Shown here piece after piece: positions 36,481-46,700 of a DNA stretch of 64,000 bases. This stretch comes from Albizia julibrissin. Lineage: Eukaryota > Streptophyta > Magnoliopsida > Fabales > Fabaceae. The stretch spans positions 19,036,501-19,100,500 of the forward strand of contig CM073480.1 of assembly GCA_037074505.1 (NCBI GenBank), read 5' to 3'. Numbering within the stretch: the first letter of the stretch is position 1; the number at the start of each line of letters is the position of its first letter. The notes under the pieces were generated by a model. It searched no databases. It saw nothing but the letters and a program-made list of their open reading frames with translations, and was not told the DNA's origin. Position numbers and translations under genes: made by a program.

Positions 36481-37708
36481 GGGTGTGTTTGGAAACAGTT
36501 TCTGAGAATAGCTTATGAAGAAAAAGTGGAAAAAAAGTGATTTTAGAGAATAGATTGTGGAGAATAGATTATGGAACAAAAGTGATTTTAATAAAATAAG
36601 AATGTTTGGATATTATGATCAGAATAGCTTTTTTTCATGGTAAAATTACTGAAAAAGACATTAGTTTATGTGATAATTACATATAATTGATAATATTATA
36701 TTTTATGTTTTATTTAATAGTAAATTTCTTAATAAATATAAAAAAAACATAACATCACATAAATTTTAAAAATTACAACATTAATCAATTATCCAACATC
36801 AAAAAAATCAAAGATATATATATAAATTGTATAATCTAAAATCATTTATAATAATTAGATATATAGGATAAGATTATATTTTAGGTATTATTTAACAAAT
36901 AATTGAATAACAAAAACCAAAGAAATTATAAACTGTGAAAAAAAAGAGACATACATACATTCAAATATATATATTAGTAAATTTTACATTTAAAGTTCAC
37001 GATTAATTATTTAATACCTAAAGTACGACAAAATATAATTCAATTATTTGTTAATAATTCAGTCTGTCAAAATAGAGATAAAATTACAGTTCACTTAATA
37101 AAATAATAAAGTACGACAAAATATTGAAAACACTACATAACTATTGCTCTTGCGTGTAATACCAAATTTGATCCCTTATATATCACTTTATGTATCCTTA
37201 AATTACAGACCCTTAATCATATCATATGTTAGGTATCCTTAAATTATATATCAGTTTATTAGTCAAACTAATTAGTTTGGGAAAAAAATTAAAATATAAA
37301 TATTTTAAAATTATTTAATTAATTTTTCAATCTGTAAAAAAGTGATAAATTTATATTATTAAATTTAAAACTAGAGTAATAAATTTTGACATGTTTTATT
37401 TTAATAGGAAACAGTGATTTAAAAAAAAGAAAAGAAAACCCATCCCCCCCAATAAATAGCGAACAAAGACACGGAAAGGAAAAAGAGAGAGAGAGAGAGA
37501 AGAGAGGGAAGGAGGAGAGTGAAATTCAAGTGGGACCCACATATAAAAATAAGAAATAATAGCTTCTCCAAAACCATGGTTTTGGAGCCCAAAACCATGG
37601 TTTTGGTAAAAAAGCACTTTTGGCATTTTTGCTAATGTTTGGCAAAATTTTTATAAAACCATGGTTTGGGTTGAAAAGCACTTTTTTTCTTATTTTCCAA
37701 ACACACAC
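36481..37708. mobile_element. Non-autonomous PIF/Harbinger-type element (1.23 kb)
   Basis: Ends GGGTGTGTTTGGAAAC and the inverse of GTGTGTGTTTGGAAAA, with an exact 3-bp TAA duplication (36478-36480 and 37709-37711). TAA/TTA targets and GGGTGTGTTTGG ends are the classical PIF/Tourist pattern. Removing it rejoins the copia reading (…VFNVLDLAF then NLLSPSKLT) with one TAA copy. The interior is AT-rich with a GA tract (37484-37500) and, near the right end, several CCAAAACCATGGTTTTGG palindromes (37573-37610). No transposase. ORFs at 37396-37804 are artefacts of it. Confidence 0.9.
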
Positions 37709-37711
37709 TAA

Positions 37712-38877
37712 ATGCAAGATCAAGCACATTAAAGACGGATAACAAGGAAACAGAAGGTGTAGGGGTAACAGTGCCAGTTCTAAGGACACGGGAGGAGGAA
37801 CCATTGGCGATTGTTATTGAGGTAGGGTTGGCGTAGGGTGCATATGTAGAAAACAAATGATGGTTACCTATCATGTGATCAGTGACAACGGAATCGATAA
37901 TCTATTTAGACGAAGCAATAGCTAGGCACGAATCACAGTTACCTATAGCAAGTGCAGCCGGTATTGGGGAAGCATCAGAGGGTGGAGCCATATGAGAGGA
38001 ATCAGAGGCTTGAGCCATATGCGCAGCACCATTGGTTGCAGCTTATTTTACAACTTGCGACAGTAATGTTTGGTATGTCCTGGTTCTTTGCAATAAAAGC
38101 AGACAATAGGACCGAGGGTCAAAGGATTGTTGCCTTGTCGTGGGAGGCTTTGGTTCCGGGTATCAACAGAAGACGATGAGCTATTTCCAGGTTTTGAGAA
38201 ACTCTGGGACCGGTTATCAGTGGGACCACGGCCATCTAATGCACTAGCAGTAGGAGTCAGATGGGAGAGACTATCTGCACGCAAGACGCGAGAATAGACA
38301 TCCTGAAGTGAAGGAAGTTCAGAACTAGACAGAATTTGGGAACGAACTGTCTCATAGGCCGGGTCAAGTGCAGTAAGGAAACTAATAATAGCCTGTTTTT
38401 CCATATTATCAACCTGGGCCTGAAGATCGGTCGTAGGTGGCATCAACATCTTTAACTCCTCATACATCTGCTTAAAGTCCATGTAAAAGTTCTTCAAAGA
38501 CCGGCCTTGCGCTCAACATGATAAAACCCCTTACAAACATCATGTATACGGGTAATATTTCCTTTCCCATAGTAGATGAATTCTAGGTAGTCCATGAGTT
38601 CTTTCACGGTATTACAATGGCTAATAGAGGGAAGTATATCACTCTCGATAGATTTCTAAATTTGGAGGAATAAACAGGCATCAGCTCTGGCCCATGCCAT
38701 CTTATGATCATCCTGGGGAGGAGCCTCAGACAGATGTCCTTCCTTCTCAATACTAAGCATATACATACGAACGGTTTTGCTCCAATCCATATAATGTGTC
38801 CAATTCAACTTGGGATCAGTGATTTTGTTCATCATAGGAACAATTTTAGCAGTAATATTAGCCTTGGAATCAGTCAT
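37712..38877 (-). pseudogene. Copia gag and protease
   Basis: Minus strand from ATG at 38877: MTDSKANITAKIVPMMNKIT, then DPKLNWTHYMDWSKTVRMYM, the usual start of copia gag with a W-S-K-T-V core. After a TAG (38656-38658) the frame goes on, with a small break near 38500, through KNFYMDFKQMYEELKMLMPP and AIISFLTALDPAYETVRSQI to a zinc knuckle CFYCKEPGHTKHYC at 38101-38060. The protease follows in another frame with IDSVVTDHMIGNHHLF: the catalytic D-S-G has become D-S-V. The reading continues (ITIANGSSSRVLRTGTVTPT) up to the PIF insertion. Confidence 0.85.
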
Positions 38878-39482
38878 ATAGAATGAATGCAACCAACAAA
38901 TTGGATGTACAATCACAAAGAGGTGCTAGCCAAAGCCAAACAACATAGAAACACTAACCAAATATTTGCCAAAGTATGCTAGCAAAGCCAAACAAGGCAA
39001 AAAAACTCACCAAACAGCCCCCAAAGGTGCTAAGGAGGCCAAACAAATCAGAAGCAAAAGCCAAATCACCACAAAAAAATTAGAAAATACACTGTGAACA
39101 GTAACCACGAGCATAAAGCACCAATCACACAGCAGATATGAAGGACCCATAGCACGGAACCAGCGGGGAGAGAACGGAAATGCGACGTCGAGCACAATGC
39201 AACAATCAGCGGAGAAAAACTCGCTAGAAAACGTTGTTCGCGCCGGCGCGTGTATCGGTGACGAGAGAACTGGTGGCGCGTGAAGGCCACGCGCACAGAG
39301 GACGAAGGTCGCGACAGTGGGGATGGGCCGATCGGAGGATGCTGAATCTCTTGGGGCGGTGTGTGTACACGAACGGCGCGGTGGACAGAACCCTAATCCT
39401 CCCTCTCACACTATTTTGGTCGCCGGAAAATGCACCAGACCGCCGGAAAAAAATTTTTTAACTCAGAAATCAAACACACAGA
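38878..39482 (-). other. 5' leader of the young copia element
   Basis: Between PBS and gag ATG. It is less AT-rich than its surroundings (39160-39440 has GCGCCGGCGCG and CGCCGGAAAA), and small ORFs on both strands result from that. No conserved protein seen. Confidence 0.6.
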
Positions 39483-39495
39483 AGCTCTGATACCA
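39483..39495 (-). promoter_or_regulatory. Primer-binding site (initiator Met tRNA)
   Basis: On the minus strand TGGTATCAGAGCT begins directly at the LTR border. Exact match to the plant initiator Met-tRNA 3' end complement. Confidence 0.92.
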
Positions 39496-39662
39496 TGTAG
39501 AATGAATATGCAATTAGAAAGTTGTTATTTTCATTCATATGCATAAGTGTATATATACACAAGTGAGAGAATAAATACAATTAATGATAATTGATCCTAA
39601 TCCCTGATTTCTCGCTATAACATCTCCTAATCCCTGATTTCTTGCTATAATATTTTCTAACA
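39496..39662 (-). repeat. 5' LTR of the young copia element
   Basis: 167 bp, starting TGTAGAATGAATATG and ending TTCTAACA on the plus strand. It has a tandem duplication of about 30 bases containing TCCTAATCCCTGATTTCT (39595-39650) that the other LTR has once. Confidence 0.9.
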
Positions 39663-39667
39663 ATAAT

Positions 39668-40948
39668 ATTACAAATTTATATTCAAAATACATTATCCAA
39701 GCACATGCTTGTCAACTCGATCATGCTTTTAGCTGATAATAGGTAATTTAATATCATAAATATAGTATAACATATAAATTTATACCAGATTTTGGTAATG
39801 ACAAGTGAGGGCGCATTCATTGATGAGTTAATGTGCCACCATTGACACGTGTTACGTTGTTGCCAGATTAACAACTCTCTTTATATCAAAATATCACATT
39901 ATAATATCTGTAAGATAAATATAGCAAATAAACATAAAATTCAACCAAGAAATTCACATAAAAGGAGATAAAGTACTCCCTCTTGTCAATAATATAAGAC
40001 CTAGTTAATTTTATTGAATAGATTAAGAAAACTAAATAAATTATTTAATAATAGCATATGTTGTTACTATTAGTTTATATATTAATTTATAAGTCAAGAA
40101 AATTAATTTAAAGAAAAAAAATAAATATAAATACATTAAAGTAATTTATTGAGCCAATCTCTCAAAAACAGTTATCTAGCTCTTATTCTAAGGATCAAAA
40201 TGAGTATATAGCAAGTAATGACGAGTCACCTTTCCTAAATGTGCTGGCCAACTTTAATGTCAACCTTGCACACTTGTTATTAACAACTAACATAGTTATA
40301 TCAACAAATGCGGCATGCATTAACGAACAATGTCAATATGCACCACACACTTGTTATTAACCATTAAACTAACTATATCAACAACTTTGCAACATATATT
40401 AACAACGAATGTCACTGGATCCTTTTTCTTTTTAAAAAAGGTCAAATTGATAATTATACATTTAGATCTAATCACAACAGGTCCCTTGGAACCTCGTCAG
40501 AATTATTTGACGATTTCATGCAACTTTATAGTGATAAAATCTCCAGCTTGGGACATGCGATCCTAATTCCTCCTGAATTTATACTATCTCTGGTCCACTT
40601 TAGAGTTTTATTTGAACTGCAAAGTAGATCTTAGACTAAGGCATGTTAACTCATTTATTAATATATTAAATAATATTATACATCCATTATAAATAAAAAA
40701 TAAAAATGTACCATTAAATTAATAATATTATATCAAATATATCCACATTTTAATTCGAGTGTTTGATCATAAGTCTCTAAAACGAAGAAATAAATATGGG
40801 AAAAATTTGAGAAAAAATCTCCAAATTAAGTGCATCAGACGAAACTAAAGAGAAATCATAAATTAATTTCAAATGAATAAATCAGAAAATTAATAAACGG
40901 TCAGATGATCCAGATTTATGAAAAAGTGCTATCAATAACTACATAGAA
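39668..40948. other. AT-rich intergenic DNA
   Basis: No convincing gene. It holds a probable Stowaway-like MITE (39976-40204). From about 40640 it holds the downstream flank of the broken F-box copy, which aligns with 50757-50856 and 53564-53735 in the other copy. Confidence 0.6.
39976..40204. mobile_element. Possible Stowaway/mariner-like MITE
   Basis: Starts CTCCCTCTTGTCAATAATAT after TA (39974-39975) and ends with the inverse of CTCATTTTGATCC before TA (40205-40206). CTCCCTC ends, TA target, 229 bp and an AT-rich body fit Stowaway MITEs. The terminal repeats match only weakly. Confidence 0.45.
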
Positions 40949-41902
40949 TCACCATCGTTGTTGATCTTCTGATATTTGATGGAATCTCGGTTGCAACCAT
41001 ATATTTTTGAATGCCCCACGTGGCTTATTAGATTCCTTATCATCCTCCTCGAGAAAATCATGTGAAATCATATGATCATTAGCATCACCTTTAAGAACCA
41101 TAGCCCCACATATTGATAGAGAACAAGGCCGATACCGTTTTAATCCAGAGTATTGCTTGATCCCATTATGATCCAAAACCCTTACAAGATAGTCCAATGT
41201 TATAGCAGCACCCTTATGGTCACTTGGGATAGTCTTATAATTAATGTCTTTTGGCACATAATAATTCATCCATGTCACGTATCATATTCAAAGGCCACAA
41301 ACCCTCTTACAGATTCATCGATAAAGAGAAAAGCTCTTTTATGATAGGGGTTAACACTTATTATTATCTTTCATGAAAGGTCCATTCAGATTCACTACAA
41401 CGAAGCATAAAAAGCTTAAGTTTTAGATCCTTCTCATGTTTGACGACGACGATAGTGCCATCTGCGTCTGTAGGATAAGATGAAAATGCACGGTAAAGGT
41501 CTGATTCTGATTGTGATCGCTCTGAGATTAATGGACATTGTGGGATTTCTATTTTTACCCTAGAAAATGGGCAGAAGAAGAGTGAATTACCATTCTTGCG
41601 GTATAAAAGCTAAGGAGCCATCCCACGAAAGATGCGAGGCAGGTTGATTCAACCATCTCTGGAATCATGATCCGCCACCTAGCATTTCTGGTTAATAAAC
41701 AACATCGAACAGTTTCACCATAGCACAATAGCCACGGTTGGGGGACTGAGGATTCAATTTCAGCTGGATCTTGTGAAGAAGCTGATCTCCAGTAGTTGCA
41801 GACAGCACAAAAACTGAGAAGATCGATTAGCCCTAATTGATTTGAGATTACTGAGAGAAGATCAAAGTGCAGATTGGCCCATGGTATTTCCTCCATGTTC
41901 AT
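40949..41902 (-). pseudogene. F-box/DUF295-type gene, broken paralogue
   Basis: Minus strand. Codons 1-96 (41902-41612) match the intact gene at 53737-54726 closely, starting MNMEEIPWANLHFDLLSVIS and covering the F-box and the CYGETVRCCLLTRNARWR segment. A frameshift after GWLLSFY puts the middle out of frame, and 41550-41279 can only be followed in fragments with small deletions and stops. The C-terminal 109 codons (41278-40949) are again readable, from MTWMNYYVPKDINYKTIPSD to the same last residues FHQISEDQQRW. The flanks are also homologous to those of the intact gene, so this is one arm of a segmental duplication, not a retrocopy. A short N-terminal product with only the F-box is possible but unlikely to be functional. 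Confidence 0.85.
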
Positions 41903-42601
41903 CTCATGAGAACAAATTTTAGAACTGTATTAGAAACATAACTGGTGGTTATCAAGTATATAATATGAACTGTGCCATCTAATTTCTAAACCAAACCCTA
42001 ACTTTGGTTCTTAAAAGTTTATGCTTCAATTCAAAACTCACATACATTACGTTCATATATAGTTTAAATTAACAGGTCTACATACAAGACCTACTCGCCG
42101 AACAACAAATTAATAAAAATTGTCACGATCGTGCTGTGTAAAGCAGAAAACACTGATATAAAGAAGAAAGATTTGGGTTTTTGCGTACCGTTTTGATTCT
42201 CGCGGAGGCATATTTTTGCGTATCGTTTTGATTCTCGTGGAGGCATAAATCAGGTGATAACTTGCTTTCCGGTGATACTACTCTAGTACTCTCTCTCGTG
42301 GCTCTCTGGTGTGGAACTTAGGTGAACACCATAACATCTTGGGTTCGAGACGTAGTACCATTAAAGAAAAAAAAAATCAGGTGATAACTTAGTAAAGATT
42401 CGGGATGATGTCGTCAAATTTATTCAGGAGTTATTTTTTGTCAATCAAGCAATAAATATTATAATAAATTGATATAATATTTATATCAATAAATATTATA
42501 AATTATATTATTATTATTATTATTATGTAATGGCCATTAATATATTTTAATTTATCTAAAATATAATAAGAAAATTCTTATGCAAGATGAATAGACCTTT
42601 T
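41903..42601. promoter_or_regulatory. 5' flank of the broken F-box copy, with tandem duplication and simple repeat
   Basis: It aligns with 54727-55190 upstream of the intact gene, so it probably holds the ancestral promoter and 5' UTR. A 36-base unit containing GCGTACCGTTTTGATTCTCG is present twice in tandem at 42178-42247 but once in the intact copy. An (ATT)n run lies at 42502-42526. No TATA box can be assigned with confidence. Confidence 0.5.
42264..42373 (+). mobile_element. SINE-like insertion (about 110 bp)
   Basis: Flanked by a 17-base direct repeat AAATCAGGTGATAACTT (42247-42263 and 42374-42390), ends in an A-rich tail, and contains GGGTTCGAGAC (about 42340-42350), which resembles a tRNA B box. 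The paralogous place at 55083-55130 keeps the first ~11 bases and the A-rich tail only, so insertion predates the duplication and the body was lost there. The element is short for a SINE and the A box is uncertain. Confidence 0.45.
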
Positions 42602-43054
42602 TGCCCCGTTTGGGAGCATTAAATTGAGGAGATGGAAGTGGAATTGAGGTTGAAAGTGGGATTTTAGCTTTGTTTGGGAAGTGGGTTTGTGAAACTCACT
42701 TACGTCAAATATGATGGAAGTGAATTCCTTGGGTATACCCAAGGAACTCATATGAGTTCCATAGAATTGGATTTAAAATGATAAAAATATCCTCATTTTA
42801 AGTTTTTTGGACAATTCTACCCATCTCATTTTCAATTAAAAAACCAGGTCTCATTTTCAATTAAAAAAAACAAGAAGGGTATGTTGGTCATTTTATAATT
42901 AAAATTAACATATTAATTAAAATCTATATCATACTTCCATGGTCATACCAAACATAATTTTAATCTCATTTCCACTTCCAGTTACACTTCTATTTCTACT
43001 TCTAGTTACACTTCCATTTCCATCAAAATCTCTTCCCTCGTACCAAAGGAGGCA
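42602..43054. mobile_element. MITE-like insertion, possibly hAT
   Basis: Ends TGCCCCGTTTGGGA and the inverse of TGCCTCCTTTGGTACG form an imperfect inverted repeat. It interrupts sequence that is continuous in copy P1 (around 32572-32600). Near the right end, 42968-43024 has several CACTTCCA/CTAGTTACACTTC units. A possible degenerate 8-bp duplication contains GACC on both sides. No coding region. Confidence 0.5.
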
Positions 43055-43262
43055 TTAAGTATGGGACCTGCTTAAACCCTGCCAAAGCAAAGTGCACCTT
43101 ATTATCAGTCACCCCACTAAAATATTGCTCCAGTGAGTGAGTCTTGCTCCACTTTAGTTTTTTTTTTCAAAAAAAAAATCAGATTGCTTTCTTCTTCTTC
43201 TTTTTTTAATATTATCATCCGATATCTAGTTTAGGGTTTGTGACTGCCCCTTCCAATACATG
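43055..43262. other. Intergenic DNA, part of copy P2
   Basis: Aligns with 32580-32785 (copy P1), including CCCCACTAAAATATTGCTC. No gene. Ends at the hAT target AATACATG (43255-43262). Confidence 0.6.
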
Positions 43263-43701
43263 TAGGGATAGAAATAGGCCAGCCCCTGTTGGCCTAGCCT
43301 AGCCTATTAATAAATAGGTCAGGCCTACGCTCAAGCCTATTTTCATAAGGCCTAGCCCACAAGCCTACAGACCTGGCCTATTTAACTTTTTGTAATTTAT
43401 ACCATTATATAAGTATATATAATATCATCTAAAAAATTTTATAATTTATTGTTTACCAAGTACCAACTTAGCCTTAATCCTGAATCACACATCTCATCAT
43501 CATTCACACACACTCAAACCCTGCACTCACATCAATCATCCACCCCTATCTCTTTTATCTTCGATTGCTCGAGATAGCAATGCTAATTCACTCCCTCTCC
43601 CTTGATTTGCATCATCCACTAAATTATAGTAATTGCTATAAGTTTATTTTAGTGCCAAATGAAATATTATAATCTTAGTAGGAGGAGTTTGTCCTCATTT
43701 A

Positions 43702-46700
43702 TGCAATACCCCACTTTTTCCACTATATATTCGTTGTATATATTTTTGATATTTAGTAAAATAAAATGGTGAATTGAGGTGTGTATAAATTTATAGGAAA
43801 ATCCCAATTGTCGGTTACACATAATTTGGCCAAGTTGAGACACAAAGAAACAACAAATGTCCACTAAAATTGCTAGGCCAAACCAAAGGAAAAGAGCAAA
43901 AAATGATTTATTACGATAAATCATAAAACGTAAGGGCAAAAATGGTAATTTTGTCATAAAATAAGGAAATAAATATTTTTCTTTAATATTCCCAATAGTT
44001 TTAGTTAAATGGGAATTAAAAAGAGGAAATGACTATTTGATAATTATTAAATCCATTTTTGGTATATTATTATCAAGTGAAAGATTAAAGCTTGGAAAAG
44101 AAGTTAAAAAGCAAAGACATAGGACTTTGGTTGACAAATTGCTAGATGGCATGGGATAGCTTAAAATTTATATTTTTTTCTCTCCATTTCACATGCAATC
44201 TACGGTGGAATGAAGAAGTATGAAGGGAAATGAAATATTAGATAAAAGAAATTGCATTTTGGACCAATAGAAATAAGCCAAGTGTAAAGTGACTTTCTAA
44301 TGCATTAAATCATCATCTTTTCTCATTCTTTCTTCATTCTCATTCCCGTAAGATTGAATCAAAAAAGAGGAAAGAAAGAACGCTGAACGTGGGGGACGAA
44401 GAAGCATAGGAAGAGGTTAGGTTTTTCAAAAATTTAAGGTAAACCTTGCAAAATCTTATGATTCTTGCTCCCTAACTCCTCTATGGTCTCTTCTAATCAC
44501 TCTTCTCCTTTGGAATTATGGTTTTCAAGACAACATCACAAGAAGGAGAGAGAGATAGGGCACATGTGTAGGGAGAGAAAGTGCAAGAAATCAAGAGGTA
44601 ACTTCCTAAATTTGTTCCTCTTGCTTGATTCATGCTACTAGAGTTGTTATTTGTTTGATTTTGGGTGGATTGTGAAGTTTGGATGTTGAAACCCAAATTG
44701 GGTCCTAATGCTTAAAAATTCTTCTAATCATGTATAATAATTGTTTAAATAGCTAATCATTTGATTAGGAGTAGTAAGGAAGTAATTAGGCAAGAGAAAA
44801 CGAAGAAACAATAAAAATTTTTTGAGAATCCTAATTGTATGGCTGTTCTGTAACATGATGAAGATAAAGGAATTTGACCATTTTGATGCTCCCATTAGCT
44901 TTAGAAAGCAAAATTATGTAGGTATACAAGTGTTCATGATTTTTGAATGCTTGTATATGAAGCATATGTGTTCATAGTGTTAATCTGCATGTCTGGAGCC
45001 TTGTTACTGTGCGTGATAATTCAAGGGGTAAACCTTGTCTGAAAATTCCGAAACTTTCTAGTTGAAAAGTAGACACAAATAAATTTAATTTGATAGGTCA
45101 TAATACTCAATTGGATTTTTATACTAGAAGTTCTACATTTTCAAAGATTGATCATGCAAAACTGGAATTTTCTGGAACAAGGTGTAGAAAGTGGAAATAC
45201 TATACTAATTTATGTATATATAGTTAATTGATATATTTTTTATTAAAACTAGACTTAATAAGGGTCATTTAGGATTTGGAACTACCTCAATTTTATGTTT
45301 TTGAATTTAGATATGAATTTTTGAACTTCTGCTCTGTTTCTGGAATGTGATTTGGACAGGTTAAGTTTGGAAAAATTATGAGAATGTTTTGACTGTGATA
45401 GCTGGAATTTATTATTTTTATATGAAACTAGAATGAAATATATTTACATAAAATTTATAACCACTCAATTCGGAGTTCCCTATAATTAATGGTGAATTTT
45501 TTGAAGTTATGTCATATTTTCTTGATTGCATCTGGAACAGTAACGTTTAACAATTTACTGGGAATTATATGAGCACAGTAAGAAAACCCAACTATTTTTA
45601 CTCAAATTTACAAGGAAAGAGATTCGTTTTGGCTTTAGAATCAGTCAAATTGGATTTCTCTAGAATTAGTTATGAATTTCCAAAGTTGACCGAAAAATTT
45701 ACCAATTTCTGAAAAACAGTGAAATTGCACTGTACAGAATTTTATTATGAAGAAACTATTATAACTGCTTTAGATAACCAACAGAATTTGATTTAAATAC
45801 ATTAATAGTGCAAGTAATAACCAGTTACTTATAACTCTAATTTTATTAGGAACTAGAACTTACCCGAGCTCAAACCAACGGTTGGAAATTACTCAAGGAA
45901 AGCAACCAAGTAGTAACTTGTCTTTCATATATTATATCATGCATGGTGTGTTGTGTGGATTTATTATGAGATATCTAACACATTCTGGTTATGCGGAGTG
46001 GTTGCCCAAGGCCTATTGCGTAAGTGGATGTAATATCCCAAATTTTGGGACTAAAGGCTAGAGAATAAGCCTGAATAAAGTATACTACCAAGCCCATTTT
46101 AGTAAGAGTCCCAGAAATTATGACATATAGAAAGACTCTCAGGGGCTATGAGATTTGGGCCTTACTGGGCAAAGGGCTCGGTATCTGTAGACAGTATGAT
46201 TAGAATGTCGGTGCAGATGTGCACAGAACACATATATAATGCCATTGGGTTTGTAGAAAGACACCACCCAACTATGTCATGACGTAAGGGACCGATTAGT
46301 TGGGTGAAATAGGGCGGTGTAGGTGTGCACATGCCATATTCAGGGCATATATGCGTACCCTACGTTTTTGAATTGGACATCGGTATGTGGCGCCATGTGG
46401 GGCCCACATACACACTCTGACCTGGTGTCATTTGACGGGCTTCGATATGCGTGATGCAATCCCGAGTAAGTCTCGAGTAGAATCCCGAGTAGACACCGAT
46501 AAAGTAACTTTATTAAAGTAACTTTAATAAAGTAAGTAATCATGACATAACTTTTATGTTGGCTAAATGGAAAGGTGACACATGTCCCATTGATGATGAA
46601 ATGTCATTTTGCCTTTTGTGTTGGAATTTTAAGATGGTGACATGTGGCACAGAAATCAGGGGAATTTACCGGTCTCCGGTCAGGTCACCGACAAGTTTCT

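Larger units (their letters stand above)
33283..39662 (-). mobile_element. Young, nearly complete Ty1/copia element with short LTRs
   Basis: Left LTR 33283-33428 and right LTR 39496-39662, exact ATAAT duplications at 33278-33282 and 39663-39667, polypurine tract beside the left LTR and Met-tRNA PBS beside the right LTR. The minus-strand gag-pol is readable over most of its length. Very short LTRs (about 146 bp) suggest an Ale/Retrofit-like lineage, but this is inference. Breaks: a few stops, a frameshift in RNase H, and a PIF/Harbinger insertion (36481-37708). Confidence 0.92.

Noticed and set aside
37396..37874. Three overlapping minus-strand ORFs
   Set aside because: Repeated CCAAAACCATGG palindromes at the PIF element end give recurring Pro-Lys-Pro-Trp peptides; only the part right of 37711 is copia.
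39007..39461. Small ORFs on both strands in a GC-richer block
   Set aside because: They lie in the untranslated leader between PBS and gag of the young copia.
42340..42350. tRNA gene (GGTTCGAGAC)
   Set aside because: Only a B-box-like motif; no cloverleaf could be drawn. Kept as SINE-like.
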